Positions 9,037-17,883 of a stretch of 47,530 nt of DNA are shown here, piece after piece. Source of the stretch: JAWOGN01 sp046496815. GTDB lineage: Bacteria; Desulfobacterota; DSM-4660; Desulfatiglandales; Desulfatiglandaceae. The notes under the pieces were generated by a model. The model was not told the DNA's origin, ran no database searches, and saw only the letters and a list, made by a program, of their open reading frames with translations. Location of the stretch: the NCBI GenBank assembly GCA_046496815.1, contig JAWOGN010000067.1, positions 1 through 47,530 of the forward strand, read 5' to 3'. The position numbers and the translations under genes were made by a program. Every line of letters begins with the position of its first letter. The first letter of the stretch is position 1.

Positions 9037-10059
9037 ATGGATTCGGTGACCCAAATCGCTTTAGGAGCCGCGGTTGGCGAAACCGTTATGGGCCGAAAAG
9101 TCGGAAATCGTGCCCTGCTTTGGGGCGGCATCTGCGGCCTTTTCCCGGACCTCGACATCTTGATTCCTCTGGGTGACGCCGTGAAGGCTTTCACCTATCA
9201 CCGGGGACCCAGTCACTCCCTTTTCGTGCTGGCGGGGTTGACCCCGGTTTTTGTCTGGTTGATTCGAAAGCTGAATCCCCAGACGGCAAAGTATCGCATG
9301 GGATGGATTGCACTGGTTTATTCGGCTTTCGCCACCCACGTGCTGCTTGATTGTCTGACGGTGTACGGGACTCAGGCGTTTTGGCCGCTGCCCACACCGC
9401 CCGTCATGTGGTCGACCATGTTCATTATTGACCCGGTCTATTCCGCACCTTTGTTCTTCGGTATCCTTGGGGCGATGATGCTGTCCCGCCGATCCCCCCG
9501 GGGACATGCCCTCAACACACTCTGTCTGGTGATAACCACCGTTTACCTTATTTGGAGCGTGGGTGCGAAAGTGTATGTTTCAAACACGGCCCGCGAATCA
9601 TTGCAGCGGCAGAATATCCGCTATTCCAAACTTCTGACTGTGCCGGCGCCCTTTAATACGGTGTTGTGGCGCGTCCTGGCCATGAATGATCAGGGATATT
9701 ACGAGGGCTTTTATTCCCTGCTTGACGACACCGATGGGATACAGTTTAAACGCTTCCCCCGTCAAGCGCACCTTCTGGATGGCATTGCCGACCATTGGCC
9801 GGTCAAACGGCTTCAATGGTTTACGCATGGGTTTTACTCCGTTGAGCGCGTAGGCGATCATGTGGTCATGACCGACCTCAGGATGGGACTTGAGCCAAAC
9901 TATGTGTTTCGCTTCGCAGTGGGAGAGTTTGACAAATCAAATATTCGGCCGGTGAAAAGCAAGCGAGTACGCAGCGAGCAGGGCTGGGAGCAACTGCGCT
10001 GGGTGTGGCAGCGAATCTGGATATTCGATTCCGGGGACACCTTACTTAACTTTCACTGA
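9037..10059 (+). CDS. YdjM-type membrane-bound metal-dependent hydrolase family protein
   Basis: Protein of 340 aa with the YdjM/DUF457 signature. MDSVTQIALGAAVGE is followed by GLFPDLDIL, YHRGPSHSL and FATHVLLDCL, giving the Asp/His set of this family, and several hydrophobic segments lie between residues 60 and 190. The C-terminal half is soluble. The substrate is unknown; some relatives are linked to membrane or DNA-damage responses. ATG 9037 is preferred over upstream frame extension because family homology starts there and AGAGATGGG precedes it. It lies 195 bases downstream of bamF and has no obvious role in aromatic metabolism. Confidence 0.75.
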   Translation: MDSVTQIALGAAVGETVMGRKVGNRALLWGGICGLFPDLDILIPLGDAVKAFTYHRGPSHSLFVLAGLTPVFVWLIRKLNPQTAKYRMGWIALVYSAFATHVLLDCLTVYGTQAFWPLPTPPVMWSTMFIIDPVYSAPLFFGILGAMMLSRRSPRGHALNTLCLVITTVYLIWSVGAKVYVSNTARESLQRQNIRYSKLLTVPAPFNTVLWRVLAMNDQGYYEGFYSLLDDTDGIQFKRFPRQAHLLDGIADHWPVKRLQWFTHGFYSVERVGDHVVMTDLRMGLEPNYVFRFAVGEFDKSNIRPVKSKRVRSEQGWEQLRWVWQRIWIFDSGDTLLNFH

Positions 10060-10093
10060 AAATTGAATTTATTATTGAAATTTTGTAGAGCGA

Positions 10094-10168
10094 ATGGCAC
10101 GAGCAGTCGCTCGGGGAATCTTTCATCATGTGACCCAGCGGGGGAACGGGCAGCGGCAAACATGTTTT
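10094..10168 (+). pseudogene. N-terminal relic of a REP-associated tyrosine (Y1) transposase
   Basis: 25 codons starting MARAVARGIFHHVTQRGN and ending in RQQTCF match the conserved start of REP-associated tyrosine transposases (the MAR...HHVTQRGN..RQ pattern). Homology stops abruptly and the frame ends in unrelated sequence, so only a 5' fragment remains. It has no catalytic HUH or tyrosine motif. Confidence 0.7.
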
Positions 10169-10284
10169 ATGTTGAACTTAACGTACGTAATGATTGGACA
10201 AACGCGCCCATGCATGGCAGGTCATTCTTGTTTTAGGTAACAGGGTTCCCAGTATATCAACACCATGCCAACTTATTTACTTGT

Positions 10285-10807
10285 TGATGGACGTTCCCGC
10301 TTCCCACAGGCAGGCATAACGGCCAACCGTTGCAGGGCATCACAGACTTCTTCCTCTTTTCCATCCTTAGACCGATAGATGCCCTTTGACTCCTCTGGAA
10401 TGTATGTCATTCCCTTGCCCAGACCGATAACACGTCAATTTCGGAACTCAGGCACTTTGGTGGAGGGCATGTCTTTATTCTTAAACTGCCGATGTCGTCG
10501 CACCAGGGCGGGCTCTTCTGGGAAAAGGAGCGTGGGTGGTGTAGCGGGCAAGGTTTCCCAGGGCCGCTTCATCACCCGGTTGTATCCTGGGGCCGCAGAG
10601 GACATTAAATCCTGAGTGACTCCATTTATCCCCGAATTCAACCCCCTGCTTCTGATGCCAGAATGGACAAAAATACCTTTGTTTACATGAAAATGCCGAC
10701 AAATATTTGGGGCCGCACTCTCCGCATTTGACCGGGGCAAAGCCGTTGTGTAGGATACCGCAATCGAGAAAACGATAGATGACCTGGCTTACGTGGGGAC
10801 GGAAAAA
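10285..10807 (-). pseudogene. Relic of an IS91-family transposase with internal deletion
   Basis: On the minus strand, from about 10807, FFRPHVSQVIYRFLDCG and VKCGECG...FSCKQRYFCPFWHQK match the N-terminal zinc domain of IS91 transposases. This jumps directly to SGFNVLCGPRIQPGDE and LARYTTHAPF, the later conserved part, so the HUH catalytic section (about 150 aa) is deleted. After a frame break, YIPEESKGIYRSKDGKEE (about 10415-10360) matches the C-terminal part. One zinc-domain cysteine is lost (FCPFWH for FCPSCH). The element is dead. Its N-terminal end stops 14 bases before the next gene's start codon. Confidence 0.75.
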
Positions 10808-10820
10808 GGGGTTGGGAACA

Positions 10821-11609
10821 ATGATAAGTGCGGGAATAGACTGTGGTGCCAAAAACACCAAGACGGTTATCCTGAGAGACGGCCAAATCATAGGCAAGGG
10901 AATGTTATTGACCCGGTTTGATCAAAAGAAGGCCATCAGGGCATCTTGGGAAGCGGCGCTTAAGGAGGCCGATATTTTGGAAGGTGATGTTGCGAGGACG
11001 TGCATCACCGGATCCGGAAAAGTCTCCATCAATAATAAAGACGGCATCATCAGCGACACCAAAGCCATGGCCAAGGGGGCGAACTTCTTTTTTCCGAACG
11101 CTCGAACCGTGGCGGATGTGGGCGCCGAAGAGGGACGGGCGGTCAAGATCGATGATCGTGGGAATGTGGTTGACTTTGCCATCAACGAGAAATGCGCAGC
11201 AGGCGCTGGCGCATTTCTCGAGGTCATGGCCAGGGCCCTTGAAGTGAGTTTGGAAGAGATGGGCCGTATGTACCTGCAGTCAAAGAAAGAAATTGCCATG
11301 AACGCCCAGTGTGTTGTTTTCGCGGAATCTGAAGTGGTCGGGCTCATCCATGCCAAGACTCAAAAGCCTGATATCAGCAAGGCGATCCATGACGCAATGG
11401 CCGGCCATATCATCTCTTTGATACGCAGGGTGGGGGTCAACGAAGATGTCGTACTGGTCGGCGGCGTAAGCAAAAATTCCGGGTTTGTGGAGTCCATGAA
11501 ACGGCACTTAACGCTGGACAAGATCTACATCCCCGATGAACCCGAATACGGTGCCGCTTTGGGCGCTGCGGTTGTGGCCGCGGAGGAAGCACGGAAAGAT
11601 TTTTTGTAA
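10821..11609 (+). CDS. BcrAD/BadFG-family ATPase, electron-activating subunit of an ATP-dependent aryl-CoA reductase (BzdP/BcrD-like)
   Basis: Protein of 262 aa with the ASKHA fold of 2-hydroxyacyl-CoA dehydratase activators and benzoyl-CoA reductase ATPase subunits. The N-terminal phosphate loop is AGIDCGAKNTKTVIL. Cys125 (NEKCAAGAG) and Cys164 (NAQCVVFAESE) are the two cysteines that hold the [4Fe-4S] cluster at the dimer interface; their 39-residue spacing matches the activator family. The C-terminal adenosine motif is VLVGGVSKNSGF. ATG 10821 gives the family-typical start. It is followed by a second, different ATPase, the arrangement expected for a heterodimeric class I reductase activator. 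The catalytic subunits (BcrBC/BzdNO) are not in the window. Confidence 0.8.
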   Translation: MISAGIDCGAKNTKTVILRDGQIIGKGMLLTRFDQKKAIRASWEAALKEADILEGDVARTCITGSGKVSINNKDGIISDTKAMAKGANFFFPNARTVADVGAEEGRAVKIDDRGNVVDFAINEKCAAGAGAFLEVMARALEVSLEEMGRMYLQSKKEIAMNAQCVVFAESEVVGLIHAKTQKPDISKAIHDAMAGHIISLIRRVGVNEDVVLVGGVSKNSGFVESMKRHLTLDKIYIPDEPEYGAALGAAVVAAEEARKDFL

Positions 11610-11670
11610 AGTTTTTGGGCGGTTTTCAAGCTCTGATTCACGACCGACCATGGGCCTAACGGAGACGAAC

Positions 11671-12558
11671 ATGCCGAAACAGAAAAAGGAAGCATGCCGG
11701 CGCTGGGCCGAGTCCAACTGGAAAAATCCGGATATCGATTGGAAGGACGCAAAATTTATCACCGCCGGCATCGACGTTGGAGCCGTAAGCTCCCAGTCCT
11801 GTATTATGGCGGACGGAGAAATTTTCGCCTACGGCAACATGAGGACGGGTTTCGACAGCCCTGCAAGTGCGCGCAGCGTCTTCAGCTTCGCCTTGGAGGC
11901 CACGGACATGCCTGAAGCGCGGATGGATTTCTGCGTCGGGACGGGCTACGGCCGGGTCCATGTCCCCATGGCCGACCGATGCATTACCGAGATTGCCTGT
12001 CATGCCAGGGGCGCCCATTTCATCTGCGGCCCGGAGGTTCGAACCGTCCTGGATGTGGGCGGGCAGGACATCAAAGCCATTCGGTGCGATGAGAAAGGCA
12101 AGGTAACCAATTTTTTGATGAACGATAAATGCGCCGCAGGAACCGGACGCGGCATGGAAGTCTTTGCAGATCTTCTCGGTGTCCCCATCACCGATGTCGG
12201 AGATCGTTCCTTTGAAGTAAAGAAAGAGCCCCCTACCGTATCCAGCACCTGCGTGGTTTATGCAAAGTCGGAGGCCGTGGGTCTTTTGAGAGAAGGCTGG
12301 ACCGCCGAAGAAGTACTCGCAGCGTATTGCCGGGCCATGGCAGAGCGAATTTATTCATTGTTGGAACGGTTTGGGATACAAGCGGAATTCGTCATTACGG
12401 GCGGTATGGCGAAGAACCGGGGCGTGATTGACAGGTTAATGCCCATGATCGGCCTAAATGCGCTGAAGACCAAATGGGATACACAGATCGCCGGCGCTCT
12501 CGGCGCGGCGCTTTTTGGTTATACCCTCTGCCAAAGGGGAAAAGGGAGAAAAAGATAG
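11671..12558 (+). CDS. BcrAD/BadFG-family ATPase, second activating subunit (BzdQ-like)
   Basis: Protein of 295 aa whose sequence style (NWKNPDIDW, ITAGIDVGAVSSQ, CHARGAHF, VLDVGGQDIKAI) resembles BzdQ of the Azoarcus-type reductase. Cluster cysteines are Cys154 (NDKCAAGTGRGMEV) and Cys194 (SSTCVVYAKSEAVG). The ATP motifs DVGG and ITGGMAKNRG are intact. The start at ATG 11671 is chosen for GGAG seven bases upstream; an in-frame ATG at 11650 is possible. With the preceding ATPase it would form the ATP-driven electron pump of a class I-like dearomatising reductase acting on benzoyl-CoA or a polycyclic aryl-CoA. The exact substrate cannot be told. Confidence 0.82.
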   Translation: MPKQKKEACRRWAESNWKNPDIDWKDAKFITAGIDVGAVSSQSCIMADGEIFAYGNMRTGFDSPASARSVFSFALEATDMPEARMDFCVGTGYGRVHVPMADRCITEIACHARGAHFICGPEVRTVLDVGGQDIKAIRCDEKGKVTNFLMNDKCAAGTGRGMEVFADLLGVPITDVGDRSFEVKKEPPTVSSTCVVYAKSEAVGLLREGWTAEEVLAAYCRAMAERIYSLLERFGIQAEFVITGGMAKNRGVIDRLMPMIGLNALKTKWDTQIAGALGAALFGYTLCQRGKGRKR

Positions 12559-12741
12559 ATTCGATTCGAAACCGAGTTAAGGCGTTTCCCTCAAAGATTT
12601 CGGGTTTGCCAGGGGACAGTGCTGTTTAATTTCCGGGAAAGCGAATCGGTCGGATCGATTTGAATTTTGCCAAAACCAAAAGACCCTGCCGCCGGAATAA
12701 ATTGAGCGGCTGGAGAAACCGATAGACGACGATGGATCCGT

Positions 12742-15261
12742 ATGGATCAGTTGACTTTCACAATTAACGGCCAGCCGATGGAGGTTCCGGCCGGCACGAC
12801 CATCTTGGAAGCGGCTCGGAAGGCTGCTATTTATATTCCCGCCCTTTGTTCACATCCGGATCTTCCCCCTGCGGAGGGGATTCACGCCAAAAGGGCTGTG
12901 TATCGGGGCGGGGTGAAAATCGCAAACGCCCAGCCCGATCGCTTGGGTGAAGGTTGTGGGCTCTGCCTTGTGGAGGTGGAAGGCGAGCCTGATCTCGTTC
13001 GATCCTGCTTGCGCGAAGTTCGATCGGGGATGGTTGTGACTACGGAGAACGAGCGGATCCGGACCCGGCGACGGGAAAACCTGATCCCAATACTCGCGCA
13101 TCACCCTCACGCCTGCCTGACGTGTGCCCAACAAGAGGGTTGCGATCGGAGTCAATGCTCCGAGAATGTCCCGGAGAACGAGCGATGTTGCACATTGTTC
13201 GGGCACTGTGAACTCCAGAATATGGTCGACTATGTGGGAATTTCCTCCGCTACACCGAAATGCGTCCCGACTGAGCTTCCCATTTTTGACACGCATGCGC
13301 TTTTTGTGAGGGACTACAATCTCTGCATCGGATGCACGCGCTGTGTTCGGGTGTGTCGGGAGGTAATGGGGATTGAGGCCATAGGGTTTGTCTATGACGA
13401 GACGGGAAAGGCTCAGATCGGGAGCGTCGCGCCGACGCTGGAGGCATCGGGGTGTAAGTTCTGTACCGTATGTGTCGAGGTTTGTCCCACAGGCGCATTG
13501 CTGGATAAATTCGTACGTCCGGGAAAGAAGGCGGAGGATATCGTTCCCTGCAAGGAAGCTTGCCCGGCCCATATCGATGTCCCCGGATATTTGCGACTGG
13601 TCGCCCAAGGAAAAGAGGATGCGGCCAACGCAGTCATCCGAGAGAAAGTGCCGTTTCCCGGGGTTTTGGGAAGGGTGTGCACCCACCCCTGTGAGGCGGT
13701 GTGTCGCAGGGGCGAGGTCAACGAACCCATCGCGATCTGTGCCGTAAAGCGATACGCTGCGGACGCGGATACGGGTTTCTGGAAACAGAACTGCAAAATT
13801 GAAAAGGATACGGGAAAGCGCGTGGCGGTAATAGGTGCCGGACCTGCGGGTTTGACGGCTGCTTTTTATCTCCGAAAGCAGGGCCATACCGTGACGGTAT
13901 TTGAGTCCCGCAATGCGGCCGGGGGAATGATGCGATACGGAATTCCGCCTTATCGCCTCCCGAGGGAACTGCTGGATAAGGAGATAAGGGATATCCTGGC
14001 ATTGGGTATCGAATTTGAGCCCGATCAAACCCTGGGCAAGGACTTTACACTGGATCATCTGAAAGCCGATGGATACGACGGCGTTTTTCTGGCGGTTGGG
14101 GCCCGTCTGAGTCGACGCATTCCTCTGCCTGGCGCAGATCTTCCGGATGTATGGGGGGGTATGGAGTTTCTGAGTCAAATCGCCGAAGGCGCCAATATAC
14201 GCCTGAAAGAGAATGTAATTGTGATCGGTGGGGGTAACGTCGCTCTCGATGCGGCGCTGAGTGCCCTGAGATGCGGTGCCAAGCATGTGACGCTGGCGTG
14301 TTTGGAGCGCCGGGAGGAGATGCCCGTGCACGACCGGGAGATCGAAGGTGCAGTCGCAGAAGGTGTACACATGATGCCATCCTGGGGCCCGCACAAGGTA
14401 CTTTCCGACAATAACCGGGTGACGGGCATGGAACTGATCCGATGTCGGCGTGTCTTTGACGCCCGGGGTAACTTTTGCCCGACCTTTGATGACGCAAAGG
14501 AGAAAATTGAAGGGGACCAAGTGATTATGGCCATTGGCCAGGCTCCGGACCTCTCATTTTTGGAAGCGGAGGAAAAGATCTCAACGGAAAATGGACTGAT
14601 TGTTGTAAAACCGGACCTCCAGACGGATGTGGAGGGCGTGTATGCGGGCGGCGACGTGGTTGAAATATCGGGAACCATCATCCATGCCATTGCCGCGGGT
14701 CGAAAGGCCGCCGCCGCAATCGACAAGGCTCTGGGAGGTGCCGGAGATATAGACGAGGTCCTGTTCGAAAGGCCCCCCCGCAACCTTTATCTGGACCGAG
14801 ACGAAGGATTTGCGTCCCGGCCGCGCGTGGAGCCACCGGAACTGGAATTGACCATGCGGCACCAGGGATTCGAGGAGGTGGTTTTTGGGTATACGCGCGG
14901 GCAGGCGATGAAGGAGGCCGGCCGGTGTCTTCAATGTGACCTGCGTCTTCACGTAAGTGCCAATCCGTCCCCTCCTGAAAAGGTTCTGCCTTTTGACGAG
15001 GAACACGTTAAGGCGATACCGGAAACGGAAGGTGTTTTTCAGCTCTTTAATACGAAGCGTAAAATAGTTGCCATAGAGGGAACGCCGAATCTGAGGAAAG
15101 CTCTGTGGGCGCAATTGGACAAAAACGATTCCGCAGCGTGGTTCAATGTGGAAGAAAACAGAATGTATTCCAAGCGGGAGAGTGAATTGATCTTGCAACA
15201 TTTTCAAGCGCACGGGGAAATGCCCGGGCTGGACGGCTCTGACATGGACGACTTATTTTGA
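12742..15261 (+). CDS. Multidomain NAD(P)H:ferredoxin-type oxidoreductase (NuoG-like head fused to GltD-like flavoprotein)
   Basis: Protein of 839 aa. In order it has a [2Fe-2S] domain (ALCSHPD, CGLCLVE, about residues 1-100), a NuoG-type His/Cys cluster (HPHACLTCAQQEGC), and two [4Fe-4S] motifs (CIGCTRCVRVC, CKFCTVCVEVC). A GltD-like region follows, with CPAHIDVPGYL, CTHPCEAVC, an FAD loop VIGAGPAGLTAA (about residue 360) and an NAD(P) loop VIGGGNVALDAA (about 495). The C-terminal extension of about 100 aa ends DDLF. This build suits electron transfer between NAD(P)H and ferredoxin, possibly with a partner flavoprotein. Its place behind the two ATPases suggests that it feeds low-potential electrons to their reductase, as proposed for BzdV. 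No clear Shine-Dalgarno precedes ATG 12742. Confidence 0.75.
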   Translation: MDQLTFTINGQPMEVPAGTTILEAARKAAIYIPALCSHPDLPPAEGIHAKRAVYRGGVKIANAQPDRLGEGCGLCLVEVEGEPDLVRSCLREVRSGMVVTTENERIRTRRRENLIPILAHHPHACLTCAQQEGCDRSQCSENVPENERCCTLFGHCELQNMVDYVGISSATPKCVPTELPIFDTHALFVRDYNLCIGCTRCVRVCREVMGIEAIGFVYDETGKAQIGSVAPTLEASGCKFCTVCVEVCPTGALLDKFVRPGKKAEDIVPCKEACPAHIDVPGYLRLVAQGKEDAANAVIREKVPFPGVLGRVCTHPCEAVCRRGEVNEPIAICAVKRYAADADTGFWKQNCKIEKDTGKRVAVIGAGPAGLTAAFYLRKQGHTVTVFESRNAAGGMMRYGIPPYRLPRELLDKEIRDILALGIEFEPDQTLGKDFTLDHLKADGYDGVFLAVGARLSRRIPLPGADLPDVWGGMEFLSQIAEGANIRLKENVIVIGGGNVALDAALSALRCGAKHVTLACLERREEMPVHDREIEGAVAEGVHMMPSWGPHKVLSDNNRVTGMELIRCRRVFDARGNFCPTFDDAKEKIEGDQVIMAIGQAPDLSFLEAEEKISTENGLIVVKPDLQTDVEGVYAGGDVVEISGTIIHAIAAGRKAAAAIDKALGGAGDIDEVLFERPPRNLYLDRDEGFASRPRVEPPELELTMRHQGFEEVVFGYTRGQAMKEAGRCLQCDLRLHVSANPSPPEKVLPFDEEHVKAIPETEGVFQLFNTKRKIVAIEGTPNLRKALWAQLDKNDSAAWFNVEENRMYSKRESELILQHFQAHGEMPGLDGSDMDDLF

Positions 15262-15376
15262 CGGAGTGAAAAATTTTTGAGCCGCCGGTTCACACAGTCG
15301 AAGATTCCGGTGAAAGAAATAAGACGGGAATGTACCCGGGCGGTGCCGAAGCTGAAAGCTGCGGTGTGCGGTGTGG

Positions 15377-17212
15377 TTACCACACGATGCGATAGGTTCT
15401 CACGGGGCAATGAACGCCCTTGACCTGCACCTCTCCGACTTCTTCCACCTCAAATCGCTGCTTTACCTGGCTGTATGTGCGCTGGCTGATTAGAATCTGG
15501 CCGGCTTTGGCCAATGATTCAAGACGGGCTGCGACATTGACCTGGTTCCCGATGACGGTGTAGTCTCGATGGGTGTCGCAACCGATATTTCCAACGGTCA
15601 TGAATCCGGTATTGATCCCAATGCCGGCGCCCAGTTCATGGCCATATTGGTGCCAGTCATTTCCTAAATTTGAAATTCTTTTCTGCATGTCAACGGCCAT
15701 CTGAACCGCTCGATTCGCATGATCCTCCATCGGAATCGGATCCCCAAAGAATATGAGGAGCCCATCCCCGATGATTTTGTTCAACGTGCCATCGTGCCGG
15801 TGTACGATCTGAATCATTTCGGATAGGTACTTGTTCAAGAGTTGTGAAATCTCTTCCGGCTCCAGGCTGTCGGTGATGGTTGAGAAGTTTCTGATGTCGG
15901 TGAAGACCACCGTCATCAGCTTCCTCTGTGATTCAGTCCCAAAGGAATGACCGCCGATGAGAATTCTTTCTGTGATTTTGGGAGAAAGATAGCGTCTGAG
16001 TTCATTATACTTTTCCAGTTCAGCGACCTGGCTTTGGACTTTTGCTTCCAAGTTGGAATTCAACTGTAATAGGTCATCTTGAGCCCTGCGAAGTTCCGCA
16101 GTCCGCTCCTCGACCATTTGCTCCAGGACGCGGTTGTATTCATCCAATCTGGATTTCGCAACAAGTAATTCTTTGTTGATTTTTTCCTGGGCACGGTATG
16201 CTTCATTTTTTGCCCGGATGCTTTTCCTGAGTTGATTAATGGTGTCAATGTATTCGATGCCGGGATCTTTTTCCTTACCGTTGAAGCTAAAGAGTTGGGT
16301 GAAATGATTGAGGAAGGAGAGCCGGTCATATGAGATATCGAGAATATAATAGGGCGCCATCATGATTTCCCCGGCTTTGAGAAGAACCCGGCCGTCCACT
16401 TGGACATTTTCCGTAATGAGAATGGCCTGCGCCCCGTCTCCGCCGCCGGGCGGATACTCAGGGGCTCGTTTCATGTATTTGCCCAAGAAAATCGTCTTGC
16501 CGTTCACCACCTCAGGTTCCAGAAACACCTTTTCCCCCACAATGCAACGACCGCCCTTCTCCGGATGTCTGAGGGTCATGAGGTTCGCTTCGATACTGAC
16601 CTCGAGCCGGTAACGCGCAAATTCCGGCTCATGGTTGAAGAGAAATTCGGGGTGGTATGGACTCAGGGGTTGGGCCACGGAGGCGGGCGCCATTCCCCAG
16701 ATGGTGGGAATCGACGACAGAATGCCCCTCAGATAGGGATCTCGTATGTAATCCTTGTTTGGGTCGATGTCCTGGTGAGTTACCACTTTCAAAACGGTTC
16801 TGACCTTTCTGGTGCGGCCGTTATAGGTGGGCGGAATGATGACTTCAATATCTTTGGTGTCGTTGAAATTCTTGTTGAAAAACGGGAGCCTTTTGTACCC
16901 GTCATTGGGAGTGGAAAAGACCCTTATAAAGTAGTTGAGGCGGCCCCATGAACGCAGCCTCGCAGAAGACGCGCCGCAATCGAAATAGAAGTTCGGCTCA
17001 TTGACCAGTTCTTTGGCCCTCCTGAAAATCCGATTCAAATTTTCATGGGTGGTCCATTCATCTTCGTTCAAGAAGAAGTCTTCCGGGGTGGCATACTGCT
17101 CCGTGGGGTAGGAAAGCCCGTCAAATAGAGAATCATAGGCCCCCAACTTGGTGCCGACATAGGAGGCAATAATTTTGATATTGCGGTTGCTGATGCAGTC
17201 CAAGCGGGTCAT
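15377..17212 (-). CDS. Class III adenylate cyclase with a large unassigned sensor region
   Basis: Protein of 611 aa. Residues about 1-330 form a region I cannot assign to a known domain, with no signal peptide or membrane segment seen. A coiled coil follows (about 335-415; RAQEKINKELL, EERTAELRRAQDD). The C-terminal class III cyclase domain (about 425-611) has metal-binding Asp439 (FTDIRNF) and Asp483 (IIGDGLLIFFG), transition-state Asn559 and Arg563 (NVAARLE), and the adenine-specifying pair Lys479/Asp550. It is therefore probably an active, soluble cAMP-producing enzyme, most likely as a dimer. The degenerate receiver gene lies just upstream (57-base gap, same strand), probably in the same operon. 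It converges on the oxidoreductase gene. Confidence 0.85.
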   Translation of the reverse strand: MTRLDCISNRNIKIIASYVGTKLGAYDSLFDGLSYPTEQYATPEDFFLNEDEWTTHENLNRIFRRAKELVNEPNFYFDCGASSARLRSWGRLNYFIRVFSTPNDGYKRLPFFNKNFNDTKDIEVIIPPTYNGRTRKVRTVLKVVTHQDIDPNKDYIRDPYLRGILSSIPTIWGMAPASVAQPLSPYHPEFLFNHEPEFARYRLEVSIEANLMTLRHPEKGGRCIVGEKVFLEPEVVNGKTIFLGKYMKRAPEYPPGGGDGAQAILITENVQVDGRVLLKAGEIMMAPYYILDISYDRLSFLNHFTQLFSFNGKEKDPGIEYIDTINQLRKSIRAKNEAYRAQEKINKELLVAKSRLDEYNRVLEQMVEERTAELRRAQDDLLQLNSNLEAKVQSQVAELEKYNELRRYLSPKITERILIGGHSFGTESQRKLMTVVFTDIRNFSTITDSLEPEEISQLLNKYLSEMIQIVHRHDGTLNKIIGDGLLIFFGDPIPMEDHANRAVQMAVDMQKRISNLGNDWHQYGHELGAGIGINTGFMTVGNIGCDTHRDYTVIGNQVNVAARLESLAKAGQILISQRTYSQVKQRFEVEEVGEVQVKGVHCPVRTYRIVW

Positions 17213-17268
17213 GATATCGCCCCTAAGATCTAATCAGAAGCGGGATTGCTTCCGTTTAAGGCAAGGAA

Positions 17269-17658
17269 CTAGGTTTTGTGGGGGATTGAGTGTGTTATTT
17301 TTTCAAATTGCTCGAGCAGAAAGATCAGGCTTTCCACCGGAATCGATCTGTCAATGTGTCCGAGGATTCCGTAGCCCTCCGCTTTCGAGTCGACCGCTTC
17401 CCGGGGAAGATCGGAAATGAGGATAAGTGATGTCATGGGAGATGTCATCACCATGTCCTTCATGGACTCAAAGACGGACTCGCTGTCCTCGGTTTCTCCC
17501 ACGACCGCCAAGGGGAAAGACCTCGTCTTTAGAAGGCGGAGGGCTTCTGCTTTTTTAACGACGACGGTCGAGGTATATGATTTTTTGCTCAAAATCTCTT
17601 CAATTGCAGGTACGATGGACCGGTTCTTTTCTACAATGAGGGCGTGCAAGGTTTCCAT
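17269..17658 (-). CDS. Degenerate response-regulator receiver protein
   Basis: A 129-aa single-domain protein with the receiver fold pattern (HALIVEKNRSI, FPLAVVGETED, SLILISDLP). The phosphorylation Asp is replaced (VVGETED), the acidic pocket is reduced to Glu, and the conserved Lys is Asp (HIDRSIP). It is therefore a pseudo-receiver unlikely to be phosphorylated in the usual way. It lies directly upstream of the adenylate cyclase on the same strand and may bind it or the sensor region. ATG 17658 is the natural start. Confidence 0.6.
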   Translation of the reverse strand: METLHALIVEKNRSIVPAIEEILSKKSYTSTVVVKKAEALRLLKTRSFPLAVVGETEDSESVFESMKDMVMTSPMTSLILISDLPREAVDSKAEGYGILGHIDRSIPVESLIFLLEQFEKITHSIPHKT

Positions 17659-17840
17659 CTGATCCCAAAGCTTCTTTTTCTTACCGATGCGATTCGCAAA
17701 TATACAAATCCGTAAAGACCGTTCGCGACGGCTACGGGTCCGGACATCCTATTACGTAGGGTGTGAAATAAGAAGGAATCGCATCATAACCGGCTTTGGC
17801 AGAACTGGCAAGTGTGTTTGTTCAAAATTAATTTTATTTC

Positions 17841-17868
17841 TTGACATGAATGCATCGTATAATAAAAT
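17841..17868 (+). promoter_or_regulatory. Sigma-70 promoter of tRNA-Pro
   Basis: TTGACA (17841-17846), a 16-base spacer and TAAAAT (17863-17868). The mature tRNA begins 15 bases after the -10 box, so the primary transcript would have almost no leader. Confidence 0.7.
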
Positions 17869-17883
17869 ACATTTTTGGGTTTT

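Larger units (their letters stand above)
10060..10820. other. Transposon-relic island without intact genes
   Basis: A stretch of about 760 bases between the YdjM gene and the ATPase gene. It holds the head of a Y1 (REP-associated) transposase at 10094-10168 and an internally deleted IS91-type transposase on the minus strand at about 10285-10807. I see no terminator, RNA gene or intact frame between them. Confidence 0.7.

Noticed and set aside
12850..14520. 556-codon minus-strand frame
   Set aside because: Antisense shadow of the 839-aa oxidoreductase, whose cofactor motifs are unambiguous.
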